The notes beneath the pieces were generated by a model, which worked only from the letters and a program-made list of their open reading frames with translations, did not search any database and had not been told where the DNA came from. The position numbers were made by a program, and so were the translations under genes. A stretch of DNA of 64,000 bases. Origin: Allomyces arbusculus (lineage: Eukaryota; Blastocladiomycota; Blastocladiomycetes; Blastocladiales; Blastocladiaceae). Below are positions 52,443 to 63,927 of this stretch, piece after piece. The stretch lies in contig JADHYV010000066.1 of NCBI GenBank assembly GCA_027604705.1, positions 1-64,000 on the forward strand, read 5' to 3'. Within the stretch, counting starts at the first letter, position 1, and each line of letters begins with the position of its first letter.

Positions 52443-53999
52443 GTTGATGGTCAAATGGGTGGGGGATCGTCTACGGTTGCGCCGTGCGAGCAGAGGGAGG
52501 TCTATGAAGGCCGGGGAGGCTGCAGAGTGTGGGGGGAGCGTCGCGGTATTTGAACCCGTCTCTGAGAGTCTTGCCTCGTCATGAATGGCGCGTGCTCCGG
52601 TGCACGCATGCTGCTCACCCATGCACGCGGCCCATCAGTTCATGAATCAGTGAGCGCGAACTGGTGCTGGCGTCTATCGCAAGAAAAACGGCAGGGGTGG
52701 ACGGATGTTCAGGCAGTTTGCCTGAGATAGGCTCGCCAATGTGAGCAAACTGCCTGAAGACGCAATTAATCCCTTGGTCTCGACGCCACCCACGGCGTCA
52801 TGATTTTGGGCATTTTCTGGAGCAGTGTTGCTTTCCACCTTGCTTCTCCACCCGATTCTGATCCATTCCATCCTTCGGGTGTTCACGATGCCGCGGCCAA
52901 GACGGCCCCATGGTGGTACCTCCCCAACTGTGGGTTGCTTTTGACGATTGCTTTCGCGACAGGCATGGATTACGACAAGATCTTTGATGCTGGATCATGG
53001 CAAAGTCGCTGAGTTTGATTCGCCCAAGACGTTGCTGGCGGGCCAAGAGTCGGTGATTTAGTCGTTGGCCAAAGAGAGCAAGCCGATTTGACTAATTGGT
53101 TGACGTCTGCTTTGCAAAATTCCATTTCTGTTTGCATACGTGCCGCGGCAGTGTTCATTCAAATCAGGGTGTGCCCAGGATGGGGGATGGGGCAGCATTT
53201 AGGCCATGCATGGGTCACCTCGAGCGGCGGCGGCGCATTTGACGTCAAATGCGAGCAACATTGCGCGTCGCCGCGACGACGGTGAGATTCATTGTGCCAC
53301 GTTGGCATACAGTTTGAAGACCAATGTCAACATCGGTCTGATCATCAACAGGACAGGCTCCAAACTCCAACAAGCTACGCATGTTAGCATGAGGCCAAAT
53401 CATACCTCATAGCAATGCCTGGATCGCGATGATGTTCGTGTCCAGGGGCACCTCAAGCGCGTCAGTGGTGCCCGCCCTCCGGTCATTGTCTTTGCTAAAC
53501 GCCCGGATTTTGACGGCGACCCAGTATTTTCGGCGCAGCGCCATGCCGGTTACCAAGGCCAAGAACGACACGACCGTGGCACTCTGAACTGAACATCAGT
53601 ACTAGATAAGGGAATCAACTGCTGCAGCGAAGGCCAGGTTGCAATCAATGCTCTGCTCATCGGCGCGAGAGAAAAATAACTCTCGTCCACCGGGATGCGG
53701 GAATGGAGATATCAGCGGTCGCCAAGAGAGCCGAATCAATCGGTGCGAGCTAGGTGGGGTAGGGTGGGCGGGCAAACGAAGACCAAAAAAGCGACCAGCA
53801 ATCAAAGGAGAGAGCATGGTGGAAAAGATCCATCGTGATTAAGAAAAACCAATTGCGCAGCGAGCTGTCCGTGGGAATATGAAAAAATGGATCAAAATTT
53901 GATGAGGAAGGAGTGGGTAGAGGGGTGCGGCAGCAATATGCCTTCATGCAGTGCGAACGACGACACTGGCCCGGAACGGCGGCAGCAGTACGAGATTGA
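52443..53999. other. Intergenic between secreted protein and cyclin
   Basis: About 1.55 kb without a recognisable gene and more AT-rich than its surroundings. It contains a perfect 14-bp inverted repeat (52708-52758) and a TCTCCACC octamer at 52845. Confidence 0.5.
52708..52758. repeat. Perfect 14-bp inverted repeat
   Basis: TTCAGGCAGTTTGC at 52708-52721 is matched exactly by its reverse complement at 52745-52758, with a 23-bp spacer. It could form a hairpin or be a paired binding site. Confidence 0.85.
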
Positions 54000-56235
54000 C
54001 TACGGCACCGTCGTGATGTCCGCGGCAGGCCATGACGTGTGCCCGGCCGGTGCCCCAACGGTTGGTGTTGGTGGTGGCGAAACGAGTCCGGACCTTGACC
54101 GCGCAAGGCCGTGCAATTCACCCTCGAGAAACTCGATCCGAGGAAACAGTTCGTTCATTCGTGCCGCGCAAAACGCGACCGTATGCCCGGTTGTCGCCAT
54201 GGCCGGGCTCGACACGTCGATCGCGAGCTCGCGGAAGAGGTGGTACCGCGCAATACTGCCCGACGTGGCGCCAGGTGCGGGCTCGAGGGTCGTCTCCGAA
54301 TGGGCGAGGTGCGCGATCACGTTGAGCGCGACGTTAATGGTCGCGGCCGCGAGCACGACCGGGTGCGCGCCGAGAAGACTCGCGTCGCCGAGTGCCGCGA
54401 TCAAGTAATGTTGTGCGATACCGATGAGCGGACTGAGCCAGCGTTGCGGCAAGAGCCCCTGCTGTTGCTCATCTTGCGACCCGATCGCGAGCTCGGTTGT
54501 CAACAGCAGCGGGCCAACGATCGGCTGCAGGAATGGCGCGAGGTAGGCGTCGAGTCCCGGCGTGCGCAGCAGCTCGTAGAGCGCGTCCATGGCGGTCGGG
54601 CGACTGAGCTGGTACTCGAGTGTCACGGCCACGGACCGCTTGGCCTCGCGCACGCTGGCCGCCGTGTACTGGTCCAGCTCGACGATCGGAGCGAGGTCGG
54701 CGACAAGCGGGTCGTCGTACTCTTCTTCAATCACGGCAGCGAGGCTCAGGCATGCGACAGTGAGCAGCCGCCATTGCGGCGCGGCGAGCAGCGGGCGGGT
54801 CGGATGGTCGGCAGTGGCCTTGGCAGCAGCAGCAGCAGCAGCAGCAGATGCCGGCGCGTGCCCCGTGAAGACGCGCTGCGTGTAGGCGTCGATGAGGCAG
54901 ACGGCGCGCATGACCGTCGGGGGCGAGTAGCGAAAGTTCTCAATCGACGTGTTGATCTGGTGGGTGAAGAGAAGGTGGGATCGGATCGGCAAGGCGAAGC
55001 CGCGGGTCAGTGTGTGCCAGGCCCAAACGGAACGTGGAACGGCACGGGGCGCGGGCGTGGGGTGGGCGCGACCATCGGTTGGGGGTGAGAGCGCGAACGG
55101 CGGCCGACTGCGCCACTGTGAGGGTGGCGTGGACGACGCGTCGTACAACTGCCTGCATTATGCACCTTCGGCGCTATGTGCCGTGCAGCGCATGCACACG
55201 CACAACGCACGTGCACGCCTGGTTGCACTGACATGGACGGCCATGATCGACATGAATGCGCCACGCCGACCGACCAACCGACTGGCCCGCGGCGACGAAG
55301 ACCACGTCGTCGTGCTTCCGTGTTCTCCCGCGTTGCCCGTCCATCAATAAAAGAATGTCGCCACAAGTCACCGCAGGGCGCGCCGCCAAATCGCCCGTGT
55401 GCCCGCCCAACTGCCTGCCCAACGCGTTGCCGAGGTCGCCGGAGCGTAGCACACACGCTCGGTGACCTGAAGAGAGAAGAAGAAGACGAAGAAGGAGAAG
55501 AGGCGCAAAAACGCGTACCTGCTGGAGGGACTTGACGGCCACATAGCGTTGCGCAGCGTACTGGGGAATGGCAAGCATCACGGCCGGGTCGGTGGACGCC
55601 GCATGCGCCGTGTCAGCCGCCTTGATGAGCCTGATGAGGCTTGGGTGCAGTCGCAAGAACCGAGGCCCAGCGGCAGCAGCGTGATGGTCAGGGTGGTGGT
55701 GGTCGAGAAACCCACGAACATGCACCACGAGCTGCATCGGCGCCAGGACGGCAATGGCCGGGACCGACCAGAGCGGGGCCACAATGATGAGCCAGCTTGA
55801 CGGCAGTGATGGCAGCAGCGGTGGCTGGTCGGCAATGGCGGCAGTCGAAGAAGTGCGAGGGGAGCGTGACGCGGTCGCGGGCGTGGGGTTCGTGGGTCCC
55901 ATGGCCCTCGTAATGGGTGCCGATGCCAGTGCCGCGGGGGCAGGGGCACTGGGTGGCGGGTGTGGTGCCGGCGCGGGCCCCGCGCTGCTCGCTGCCACGC
56001 TCGACGACGATGAGACTGGTGTGGTCGGGGTGAGCGGCTGCATCAAGGCGGTCGTGGCGACAACTGGTGCGGTCGCCGGCTGGGTGGCGCCCAGCGCCAG
56101 ACCATCGGCCAAGTGCACCAGCGGCCGCAGATCGGCAGCGGTTGCGGCGGCGGCAGCAGCAACATTCGCAGCAACGGGCTTGGTCTCGCCGATAGCATCC
56201 CATCGCCTCGAGTGCGGTCGTGTGGCGGGCATCAT
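54000..56235 (-). CDS. Cyclin-fold protein
   Basis: Two exons (56235-55519 and 54956-54000) give 557 aa. The cyclin box is at about 220-370: YAAQRYVAVKSLQQ/INTSIENFRYSPPTVMRAVCLIDAYTQRVF, a poly-Ala insertion, WRLLTVACLSLAAVIEEEYDDPLVADLAPI, LDQYTAASVREAKRSVAVTLEYQLSRPTAMDALYELL. This follows Cyclin_N (TVACL..A...EE...P....L, YT...I...E..V...L.Y.LSRPT). An all-helical region like Cyclin_C continues to about 500. The N-terminal 200 residues are Ala/Pro/Ser/Thr-rich. No RxxL-type D-box is obvious. The single intron is 562 nt, far longer than the others, and a hidden exon inside it cannot be excluded. Mitotic A/B type is the best guess. Confidence 0.7.
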
Positions 56236-58866
56236 GGTCGAGTTCGGCTGGTGGCGGGTCGACGGGGTGCGTGGGTGTGGGCGAGGTGCACGCAAACGAG
56301 AGTGCGAGAGGACGCGCGCGGCGAGAGGCGAGAGCAACAAAAGGCGCGCGTGCGCAACAGCAGCAACAGCAACGGCGGAGGGACGACGAGACCGGGACAG
56401 GACGAGGGAGGCGCGCGATCTGAGCGTGATCCAGCCGAACGAGGTGGCGGGGCTGGAGTGGAAGCCGCGAGCGGAGTGGGGAGGGTGGAAGCACGAAGAC
56501 GGTGGCCGTGGGCGAGAAAGGTGTGACGACGACGCGCGACGGTTAACCAGCGAGTGTGGCCTGACCAACCGACCGACCGATGCGGGGGGGATGCGCCCTT
56601 TTATCGCCGCGGCAGGCGGGCCACGATGGCGCCAGGCGACTGGCGTTGCCCACTGCCGCGCCTTGAACGATTTTCCGGCAGCGCGCGGACGGATGCGTGC
56701 GCGCCTTGGTCGGGGGGTAGGGCGTATCTCCGCCCTCCGCCCTCTCGGGTCGCTCAACACTCGCCTTGATGCCTTGCGCGCCGCGTTGCGCGCCGCGCGA
56801 CCATGTACCACACAACATTGGAACTCGGCGCGCGCACGCACGCTTTGGCGTGCTCTGCTCTGCTCTGCTCTGCTCTGCTCTGCTCTGCTTTGCCCCACCT
56901 GTTCATGCGTCCATCCATCCACGGCGGCCCGTCATGGCAAGTTATTGACAGCGGTCGGCCCGCCTGCTGCTTGCGCTCGCGCGCATTGTGTACTGTGAGT
57001 CTCGCTCGCTCACAGCAAGCCAGAGCACAATGACCACTGCCAAGAAGGGTTTACCATGGCGCGCTCATTTTGCAAATACAGTGCTCTCTAGTCGCGCGGC
57101 GGGTCGTTCCGCAAGTGCAGCCATCCATTTCCAACGGCGCCGGGCGCGCCGCCGCACGTAAGTCGCGTGCTTGTCGCTGTCAGTGGCCGTGTGCCCTGAC
57201 GGGCTCTCAAGGTTGGGTGCGGCCGGCAGGATTGCCACTTGCCAATTTGCTGCATGGTGGTGCGCGTTTGCCACCGCACCTTGCGATTGGTGCTGCGGTC
57301 CTCCTCCACTTCACGGTCAAGAGTCAAGTGAGATCTCGCGCAGCGGCTCACCCCCCACGGACGCCGCGCTCACGCGCCGCCGTGTCCACCCAGCACAGTC
57401 GTTGCGCCAACCATTTCGACGCGTCGTACGTGGTGCGCACCGACAACATTGTCCCACCACCCACCCACATATTTAAGCTCCCTGCCGCGCACGCAACGGA
57501 TCCGCCCGCCCGGTGGTCGACTGCCCCCCCTCCTCCTCCCCCATCACACCCCTCCTGAGCCCCTACCACCATGATTCTGAGCGCCCCTTTGATGCGCACG
57601 CAGCGCTTCCATGAAGAAGACAGACGCGTCCGCCCAGCGATCACTTGAGCCGCGTTGGACGATCGCTGCCCGTCGCCATCAAGCAGCAACGGAAGCGTGC
57701 GTGAATGCATGGCGATGAAGCGATGTGCCTAACGCGGTCTTTCTTCTCGCGGGGACCGGTCGCGCCGGGCCGCGTAGGTTCCATTGGTGGGGTCCAGGTC
57801 ACCATGACACTGGCCTCGTCTTTTGTGGAACGCGGGCTTGTGGTCGTGCGCATGCGCCCCTTGTGTGCTTTCCCTCCTTGTGGTGTGCTATGCGATGCGC
57901 GCGGCGCCCGGTGAGCGAGAATGATGGCGCGCGATGGGTGTGAATGGACGAGAAGTCATCAAAGGCCGCTTTCTTTCGACGCGCGCGAGACTTCAACGTG
58001 GAGCACTCGAGGTCCTGCTTCGATCAGTTCCCTTCACGCGGCATTTCACGCCGCGGCCCACAAGGGGGACGTACACGGCGTGCCCGAAGGCGGCAGCTGG
58101 CGCAGCGATGGGGACAGTGGCGCAGCGTTGAAGCGGCGCGGTGCCCCTCAATGGGGAGCGCGCTCGTTTGGTCGCCCCTTTGATGGTGTCGCAAGCACTC
58201 GTTTGCCGTTGCTGCGCCCAAGCGTGCCCTTGGTGTCCGCATAGCTGGCGGTGTGCGTGCTTGCAGAGCGTGCTCAATTGCCAGTCCAGGCGCATGCACC
58301 AGCGCCAATGGATTTCAACCTGATCGGCGATGCCGCGGTGCGCGGGACCGATACGGTACCCCCCTCGCAAACGCGTCTTAGACGCATGGGCGGTGTGCTG
58401 CAGCACAGTCGTCAGCAATGTACGCGCCGTGGTTGGCTGCTCGTTTCTTTCGTGGAAGTACTTTCTGGCGTGGAAGACGTCGACGACAACGACGACGACG
58501 ACGACAGCGACAGGCGAGAGAGAAGCGCGGCGCAAACGAGACGGCGGGTGGTGATGACGTTGTGATGGCGGTGGTGGATCGGTCGTGGTGCAATCGCAGA
58601 TCGCGGATGCGCGTCGATTGAACATACTAGGTCGATTGGATAATGTCCTGCCAATTTGATAACGCCTTGTGCACGTTTTTAACCCTGGTCGCACGGCAGG
58701 CGTGGGATCGGCCGTGACGTGCGCCTCGTCGATCTGAGACAACGTTGCCAGAGGATAGCGGTGCCTGACAAGACCCGAACCCGCCCTCTGTAGGCGGAAC
58801 GCCCGCGCCGACTTTTGCTCCCACACGTTCGAGGAACGGAGAGCATCACCATGTTTATGAATGAGA
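56236..58866. other. Largest intergenic region (about 2.6 kb)
   Basis: No recognisable gene. It holds a (TGCTC)7 microsatellite at 56851-56885. A promoter-like unit also lies here: ATATTTAAG at about 57470, a C/T-rich leader, and CTACCACC before an ATG at 57571 that opens a frame of only 25 codons. Confidence 0.45.
56851..56885. repeat. (TGCTC)7 pentanucleotide microsatellite
   Basis: Seven exact TGCTC units followed by one TGCTT. Confidence 0.95.
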
Positions 58867-61111
58867 TCACTTCTTGACGACATCCACAAGGTGCGCGATC
58901 CCCTTTTCCTGCGCCCACTGCAGCAAAAATTTGCTCTGGTCGCCCTGGACCAGCACCTGGCCGTCGGCCACCGACACGGACGTGGCACACTTGACGGAAA
59001 ACTCTTGCTGGAGCGCGGCGAGCTGTGCGGTCGAAAACAGGGCGCCGAGGTTCTTGAGCACCGACACCATTTTACGGCCCTGCCGCTTCTCAATCGACAC
59101 GACGACGCGCACAAACTCGCCTTTCCGTACCTCGTCGGGACTCGTCGAGACGCAGTGGAACTTGCGCATCTTGTCGAGGATGGCCGCGAGCAGGTCGTCG
59201 CGCTTGGCCGTGGCCTGATCGCCGGCCGCGTACTTGTCGAGGTGCATGTCAACGGTAATAAACCGGCGGTTCAAAGTGGACACGAGGTCGTTGGCGTCGT
59301 AGTAGGCGTCGAGGTACTGCGCGACCTCGCTGCGTGTCAGGTACCGTGGCGCGGCCTTCGGGAACGCGAAGGACATGGCCGACGTTGGCTGGTAGAGCGA
59401 TGTCACGGTCACCTTGTCGGCCGCGGATGTGGATGCCGCCGCCGACTTGGGCCGCGCACTCGCGGATCCTGATGCTCCCGCCGCGGCCGATGTTGCCTTG
59501 CTCGCCTTCCTCCCCGACAACGACGACGGCGCTGCGGCCGCGACCGTTTCCATGTGCTCGACGAGGCGCGGGTGCGTCTTGTTGACTGACAGAATATGCG
59601 GCTCGCCCTTGACGTCCTTGGTCGTGATCAGCTTCTCATCCTTGTCGAGCGTCTTTAAAAACTTGGCCAGCTTCTTCCACTTAGTGTTCTTAAAGTCGAG
59701 ATCCTTAGCGTATTGCTTGAGGTGCTTCGAGTGCAGCGTCGACGCAGAAATCGGCAATTCCAGGTGCGGCACGGACCGCAAAAACGCGTCCATGGCCACG
59801 TCGTCCTGCGACACGGCTTGCGGCTTGGCTGCAGGTGTGGGTGATGCGGGAGCAGCTGACGACATGGCGGGTTCGGGGTCCTGGACTGGCTCGGCTTCGA
59901 CGACGGTAGCGTCATGGTCGGCAGCAATTTGCAGCTCCTCGACCGACTGCGCGAGATCGGAGACCGCATCGGCGGGCTCGTCTTGTGGCTGCTGCGACGG
60001 CTCGTCGATGACCTCGGTCGCGACCGAGTCATCTGCTCTTGCTTCGCCCTCGACCGCAGCGACGGCAGCAGTGGGGAAATCGGCGGGCGGCCGAGGTTTA
60101 CCGCACTTTTCCCAAAGCGTGTCGCCGACGTAGTGGATGACCTTGACCGCCTTGCCCTTGCGCTCCCTGGCCATGGCCTCGCCACTCATTTGCGCCACGC
60201 CGAGCGCGAGGACGAGGCTATTTCGAATCGCGCACGCGTGAGGACCAGGACACACGGCACAAGTTGATACGAAAATGGACGTACCGCGGGTTCCTGGACA
60301 GCGAAATACCGACAATGTCGCCCGGCTGGACGGGAGGGATGTCGCCAATGATGCCCGGCGCCCTGAGAGGAAAAGGGAAACGTCAAGATTAGTGACCACG
60401 GCGGACTTGGCGCCGTGCGGGTAGATGGGCGGGGCCTCGACAAAGAGACAGACGCCGCCGCCGCGCGCGTGCGCGCCGGTCCACTGGTGTGTCAAATGGC
60501 GAACGTACATCAGGTCGGCAGCACCACAGATCTTCTGCATCACAAAGTCGTGCGTCATGATCACTGGCACGCAGTCGGGCGCCTAGTCGCAGAGTACAAG
60601 TTGGGTCACCAGTGCGCCTACCATGCAATCCAGTCACCAACCATGAGCGTGCATGCGTACCCGCCAGCACAGCATCAGCGACGGCAGAAACACGTCTTCG
60701 ATCGGATCGAGTGCAAGCAGCTCGCTGTCGGCCGCGGCATAGAAGAGTGACCCGACATACTTTTCCGTCGCAAACTGGATGCGCTCATTGATGACTTTGG
60801 ACACGGCGGACAAGTGCGGCTCGAGCAGTGGGAATTGCGACACGAGTCGGTTACGGATTCCGCGCCATTCCGAGCTCTTGACGGGATTGCTCGATTTGAC
60901 CGTGAACGCTTTCTATTCGACCGGCGGACACGCGAGGACATGATCAACACATAGGTTCTCGAGCGACTCCACCCGTGGTCGAGTCGTAGTGGTTGGTATT
61001 GCGTGCACGGTGCAGTGATCGCTGATTGTGTGGGGGCGGGGGGGGGGGGGGGGAGGACGACGCGCAGCGGCCAGTCATCCAGTTGTTGAGCACTGACAAT
61101 ACCCTAAACAT
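58867..61111 (-). CDS. EIF2D: Eukaryotic translation initiation factor 2D (ligatin)
   Basis: Places tRNA on the 40S P-site independently of GTP and helps recycle post-termination 40S subunits. Five exons (61111-61103, 60912-60661, 60582-60509, 60362-60285, 60217-58867) give 587 aa, like human eIF2D (584). The joined N-terminus MFRKAFTVKSSNPVKSSEWR matches the family start MFxKxFxVKS. The PUA part includes ICGAADLMAPGIIGDI, QPGDIVGISL and VKVIHYVGDTLWEKCG. A SWIB-like segment, PISASTLHSKHLKQYAKDLDFKNTKWKKL, lies at about 290-330. WHD-like TSLYQPTSAM and a C-terminal SUI1 domain follow, with REGRKMVSVLKNLG-type sequence and QGDQSKFLLQWAQEKGI. The first exon holds only nine coding bases. Confidence 0.9.
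61038..61053. repeat. G16 homopolymer in eIF2D intron 1
   Basis: Sixteen consecutive G on the + strand, a C-run in the transcript, inside the proposed 190-nt first intron of eIF2D. It may aid acceptor recognition as a pyrimidine tract, or be length-variable or misassembled. Confidence 0.9.
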
Positions 61112-62501
61112 GGCTCTTGTGTTGCCGTTGTCGGGTTGCGCTTGCTTTCCGGGGCCGAGGTTTACAGGAGGATACAAACAGGACAGGCCGGGCAAGCTAG
61201 GGTGTGGCAGCTGGCAGACGGACTTGGCCTTGGCATCGAGGTCTGATCGTTGCTGGAGACTGTCGCAAAGCGACCCCCGCCTTGACTCGCGGTTTGCCAC
61301 CTGTGTCCCACGTGCGCGAAGCGTGATGGTGCGAGACGCGTCCCACACCGACCCAATCATGGCGAACCGCCACGCGCCGCCCTACCTTGCCGACCCGCTG
61401 CCATGCACTTTCGAAACACCTCTCCCGGTCTCCTCTTGGCCTGTTGCGAGCACGCTCGAAATGTTGTTCCTGCCGCGCCGTAACGGCCCAGGCCCCACAG
61501 CCTGTGGGCGCCAGGCCATGCGACCCACCCACGGCCTGTTCTCACCCCCTCGCCACCTGTTATTGCCTCCGTTCGCACCCACCTCGACAACACTCGCACC
61601 ACGCTCGATGCGCTGCGGCTCGACACCCGCGACGCGCCGCCGACCGCCTCGACTCGGGCTATACACCCTTGGAGGAAAGGCGACCTGCCTTTGCCCTCCA
61701 AGGTGCGCGCTCTCCTCCTCTTGCTCCTTTCGATTCGACTTTCCGTTGCTTCGTTGTTCCTACATCCTCGCCGGCCCTCCGCGTCGTCTCGCAGAGCGCG
61801 TTCTCCTCCTTCGTGTTCTCCCATTTCTCTCGCCTTTCTTGCTGTTACGCGGGCCCGCCAACCAGTTGTTGGCCAACCGCCGTTTTCCTTGCTTTCCGTC
61901 GTCTGAGCAATCCAACGAGAAAAGCCCTTCGCAGAACGAGCGTAATATATTCACGGACCTGCCTTTGCCCTCTGAGACTGAACCTTTCGAGGCCCGCCGC
62001 GGCAGGTAAACCTAACCTCGTGCGCTCTCCACGACAAGAGAAGGTAGTGGCAGATGCCTGACTCCAGCTATCTGCGAGGAGAATCATGACATGAGCTGCA
62101 CATGACATGAGCTGCACTGTTTGGAGCACCGTCTGTTGCCCTTGCGGACGATGCTCCAAGTATGATACATTTGCCGTACCTGCGAGGCCTGGCTTCATGA
62201 CGGTTTTGAAGAATCATCAGAGCAGCGGCCCCCAAGGGACAGCGATTCAACAGGCCAGCCCACAACCAGTCAGGCAAAAGCACACAGACAGACTCGCGCT
62301 TCTGCGCCATGTCGAAGTCACTCTGGATGACCCCCAAAGTGGTAGAGAAGATCGCAAATATCATAACGAGCTCAGAATGGAAACCATTCTGGACCGTGAG
62401 GTGCAGCGGCGGCCACGTACAAATTAGAACAGTGCTATGGCTACCTGCAGTCTCCAACCCACGCACACCAGTCTACCTCCCTTCCCTCGATGTCCTCTCT
62501 T
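61112..62501. other. Intergenic between eIF2D and the right-edge gene
   Basis: No recognisable gene. It holds the eIF2D promoter side, a C/T-rich stretch near 61680-61880 and an exact 16-bp tandem duplication (CATGACATGAGCTGCA) at 62086-62117. Confidence 0.5.
62086..62117. repeat. 16-bp exact tandem duplication
   Basis: CATGACATGAGCTGCA occurs twice head to tail, downstream of the right-edge gene. Confidence 0.95.
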
Positions 62502-63927
62502 TCACGCGACCCACCGGCTCGTGCTAGTCGTGGATCCTATTTTTTGTGCTTGGAGCGTGACGAGCACGGAAATGACGACAATCGACACGACGCACAGCGA
62601 CCAAAGGATAAGACGGCACGGCCAGCTCAAATCCATAGGCGATGACGGTGCCGTAATGGCGGAGCGCGCCGTGGAGCGGCGATGCGCCGGGGTGGAAACC
62701 GACGGGACCGAGCTGGAGGGGACCAAGGCCGCGGAGCTTGCCGACGCGGCGGCCGACACGGCGAGCGGCGAGCCAATCGACACGATCTTGTCCTCGGCAG
62801 GGTTCGAATTGGAATTGGCGGTCGGGATGCGCAGCGCACTGGGCTATCAGGCGAGCAAAGTGAACAAATTGTCTTCGAAACCATGACGATGGTCATGCAC
62901 GCGATTACACCGTACCCTGCTCCCAACCGACAGCCTCGCCCCCGGCCGCGACAGCGTGCTCTTGGACGGTTGCAGGGACCCAGGCACCGACGGCAACGGT
63001 GCCGGCCCATCAGCCTCTTCGCGAATCGTGATTCGGCGCACGCGGCCTGAAGCCATTGCCACCGTCGATCCGGTCACGTCCTCGATACTCGTGGACACGC
63101 GGTTGATGATTTCCTCGAGCCGCGGGTCCGACAGACCGCGTACGGGCCCGCTCGTCACGGACGCGGCCAGCGATACGCGTCGGACCGGTGTCGACGGGAC
63201 GTTTGGCGGCGACGACGACGGTGCTGGGGTTAGTTCGGCCGACCTGCTGTCGCGCGCCGCCGGATTGGCCGTGAAGCCCATCGGGCATCCGCTGCCGGTG
63301 CCGGGCAACCGGATCACCGAGTCGAAGCTGCGGCGCTTGCCCGAGGCGGGACACACCCGTGGCGGATGGTGCATCGACCCAGAACGGTGCACCGACCCGG
63401 AACTCGTGAATCGCGGCGGGGTCGCGACAATGGCAGCGACAGCAGCGGCCGTGCCGCCTTGTTCCGGGACCATGGGCATGGTACTCGTCGACTGCAAGGT
63501 CTCGGACCCGACCTGCACGGACGGCGTGGACGAGGGCAAGATGGGCACAACGGGGAAGGGTGACTCGTGCGACTTGGCCGGCTTGATGCCAGACGGCAGC
63601 TTCATGTCGAGCACGCCAGTGGCAACGTGCAACGAATCCGACGACGAGCTGTCCATGTTGGCGGCAAGCAAAGGGCGCTGGATGCCGTCGTCGTTGTCGT
63701 CGGTGCGCGCGAGCATACGGACACCTCCCACCGCCGCACGAGAGAGTAAAGTCCAAGGGTTGTGCAAATCTGTCGGCGCGGTTGCGGCCAGCGTTGCGCG
63801 CGGCGACGGGGCTGCTGGTGAAGCGGACAGGGCCGCTTGAGCACCGTCGGCGTCGCTTGTCTTATTGCGAATGAACAGCAGCAAGCTCTTCAAGCTCGAC
63901 GCAGCCTCGGACACTTGCGGATGATCA
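62502..63927 (-). CDS. Partial gene: protein with C-terminal membrane anchor
   Basis: I do not recognise the family. Two exons are visible (63927-62916 and 62843-62502), encoding about 450 aa. No ATG start is seen. An acceptor (CAACCAG) precedes the first visible exon, so the 5' end lies beyond the window. Most of the sequence is Ser/Pro/Thr/Ala-rich and probably disordered. A more ordered piece reads DPRLEEIINRVSTSIEDVTGSTVAMASGRVRRITIREE. The C-terminus has one TM helix (RLILWSLCVVSIVVISVLVTLQA) followed by about 15 polar residues, as in tail-anchored or single-pass proteins. The intron uses GTACGG and a TGATAG acceptor. Confidence 0.6.
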
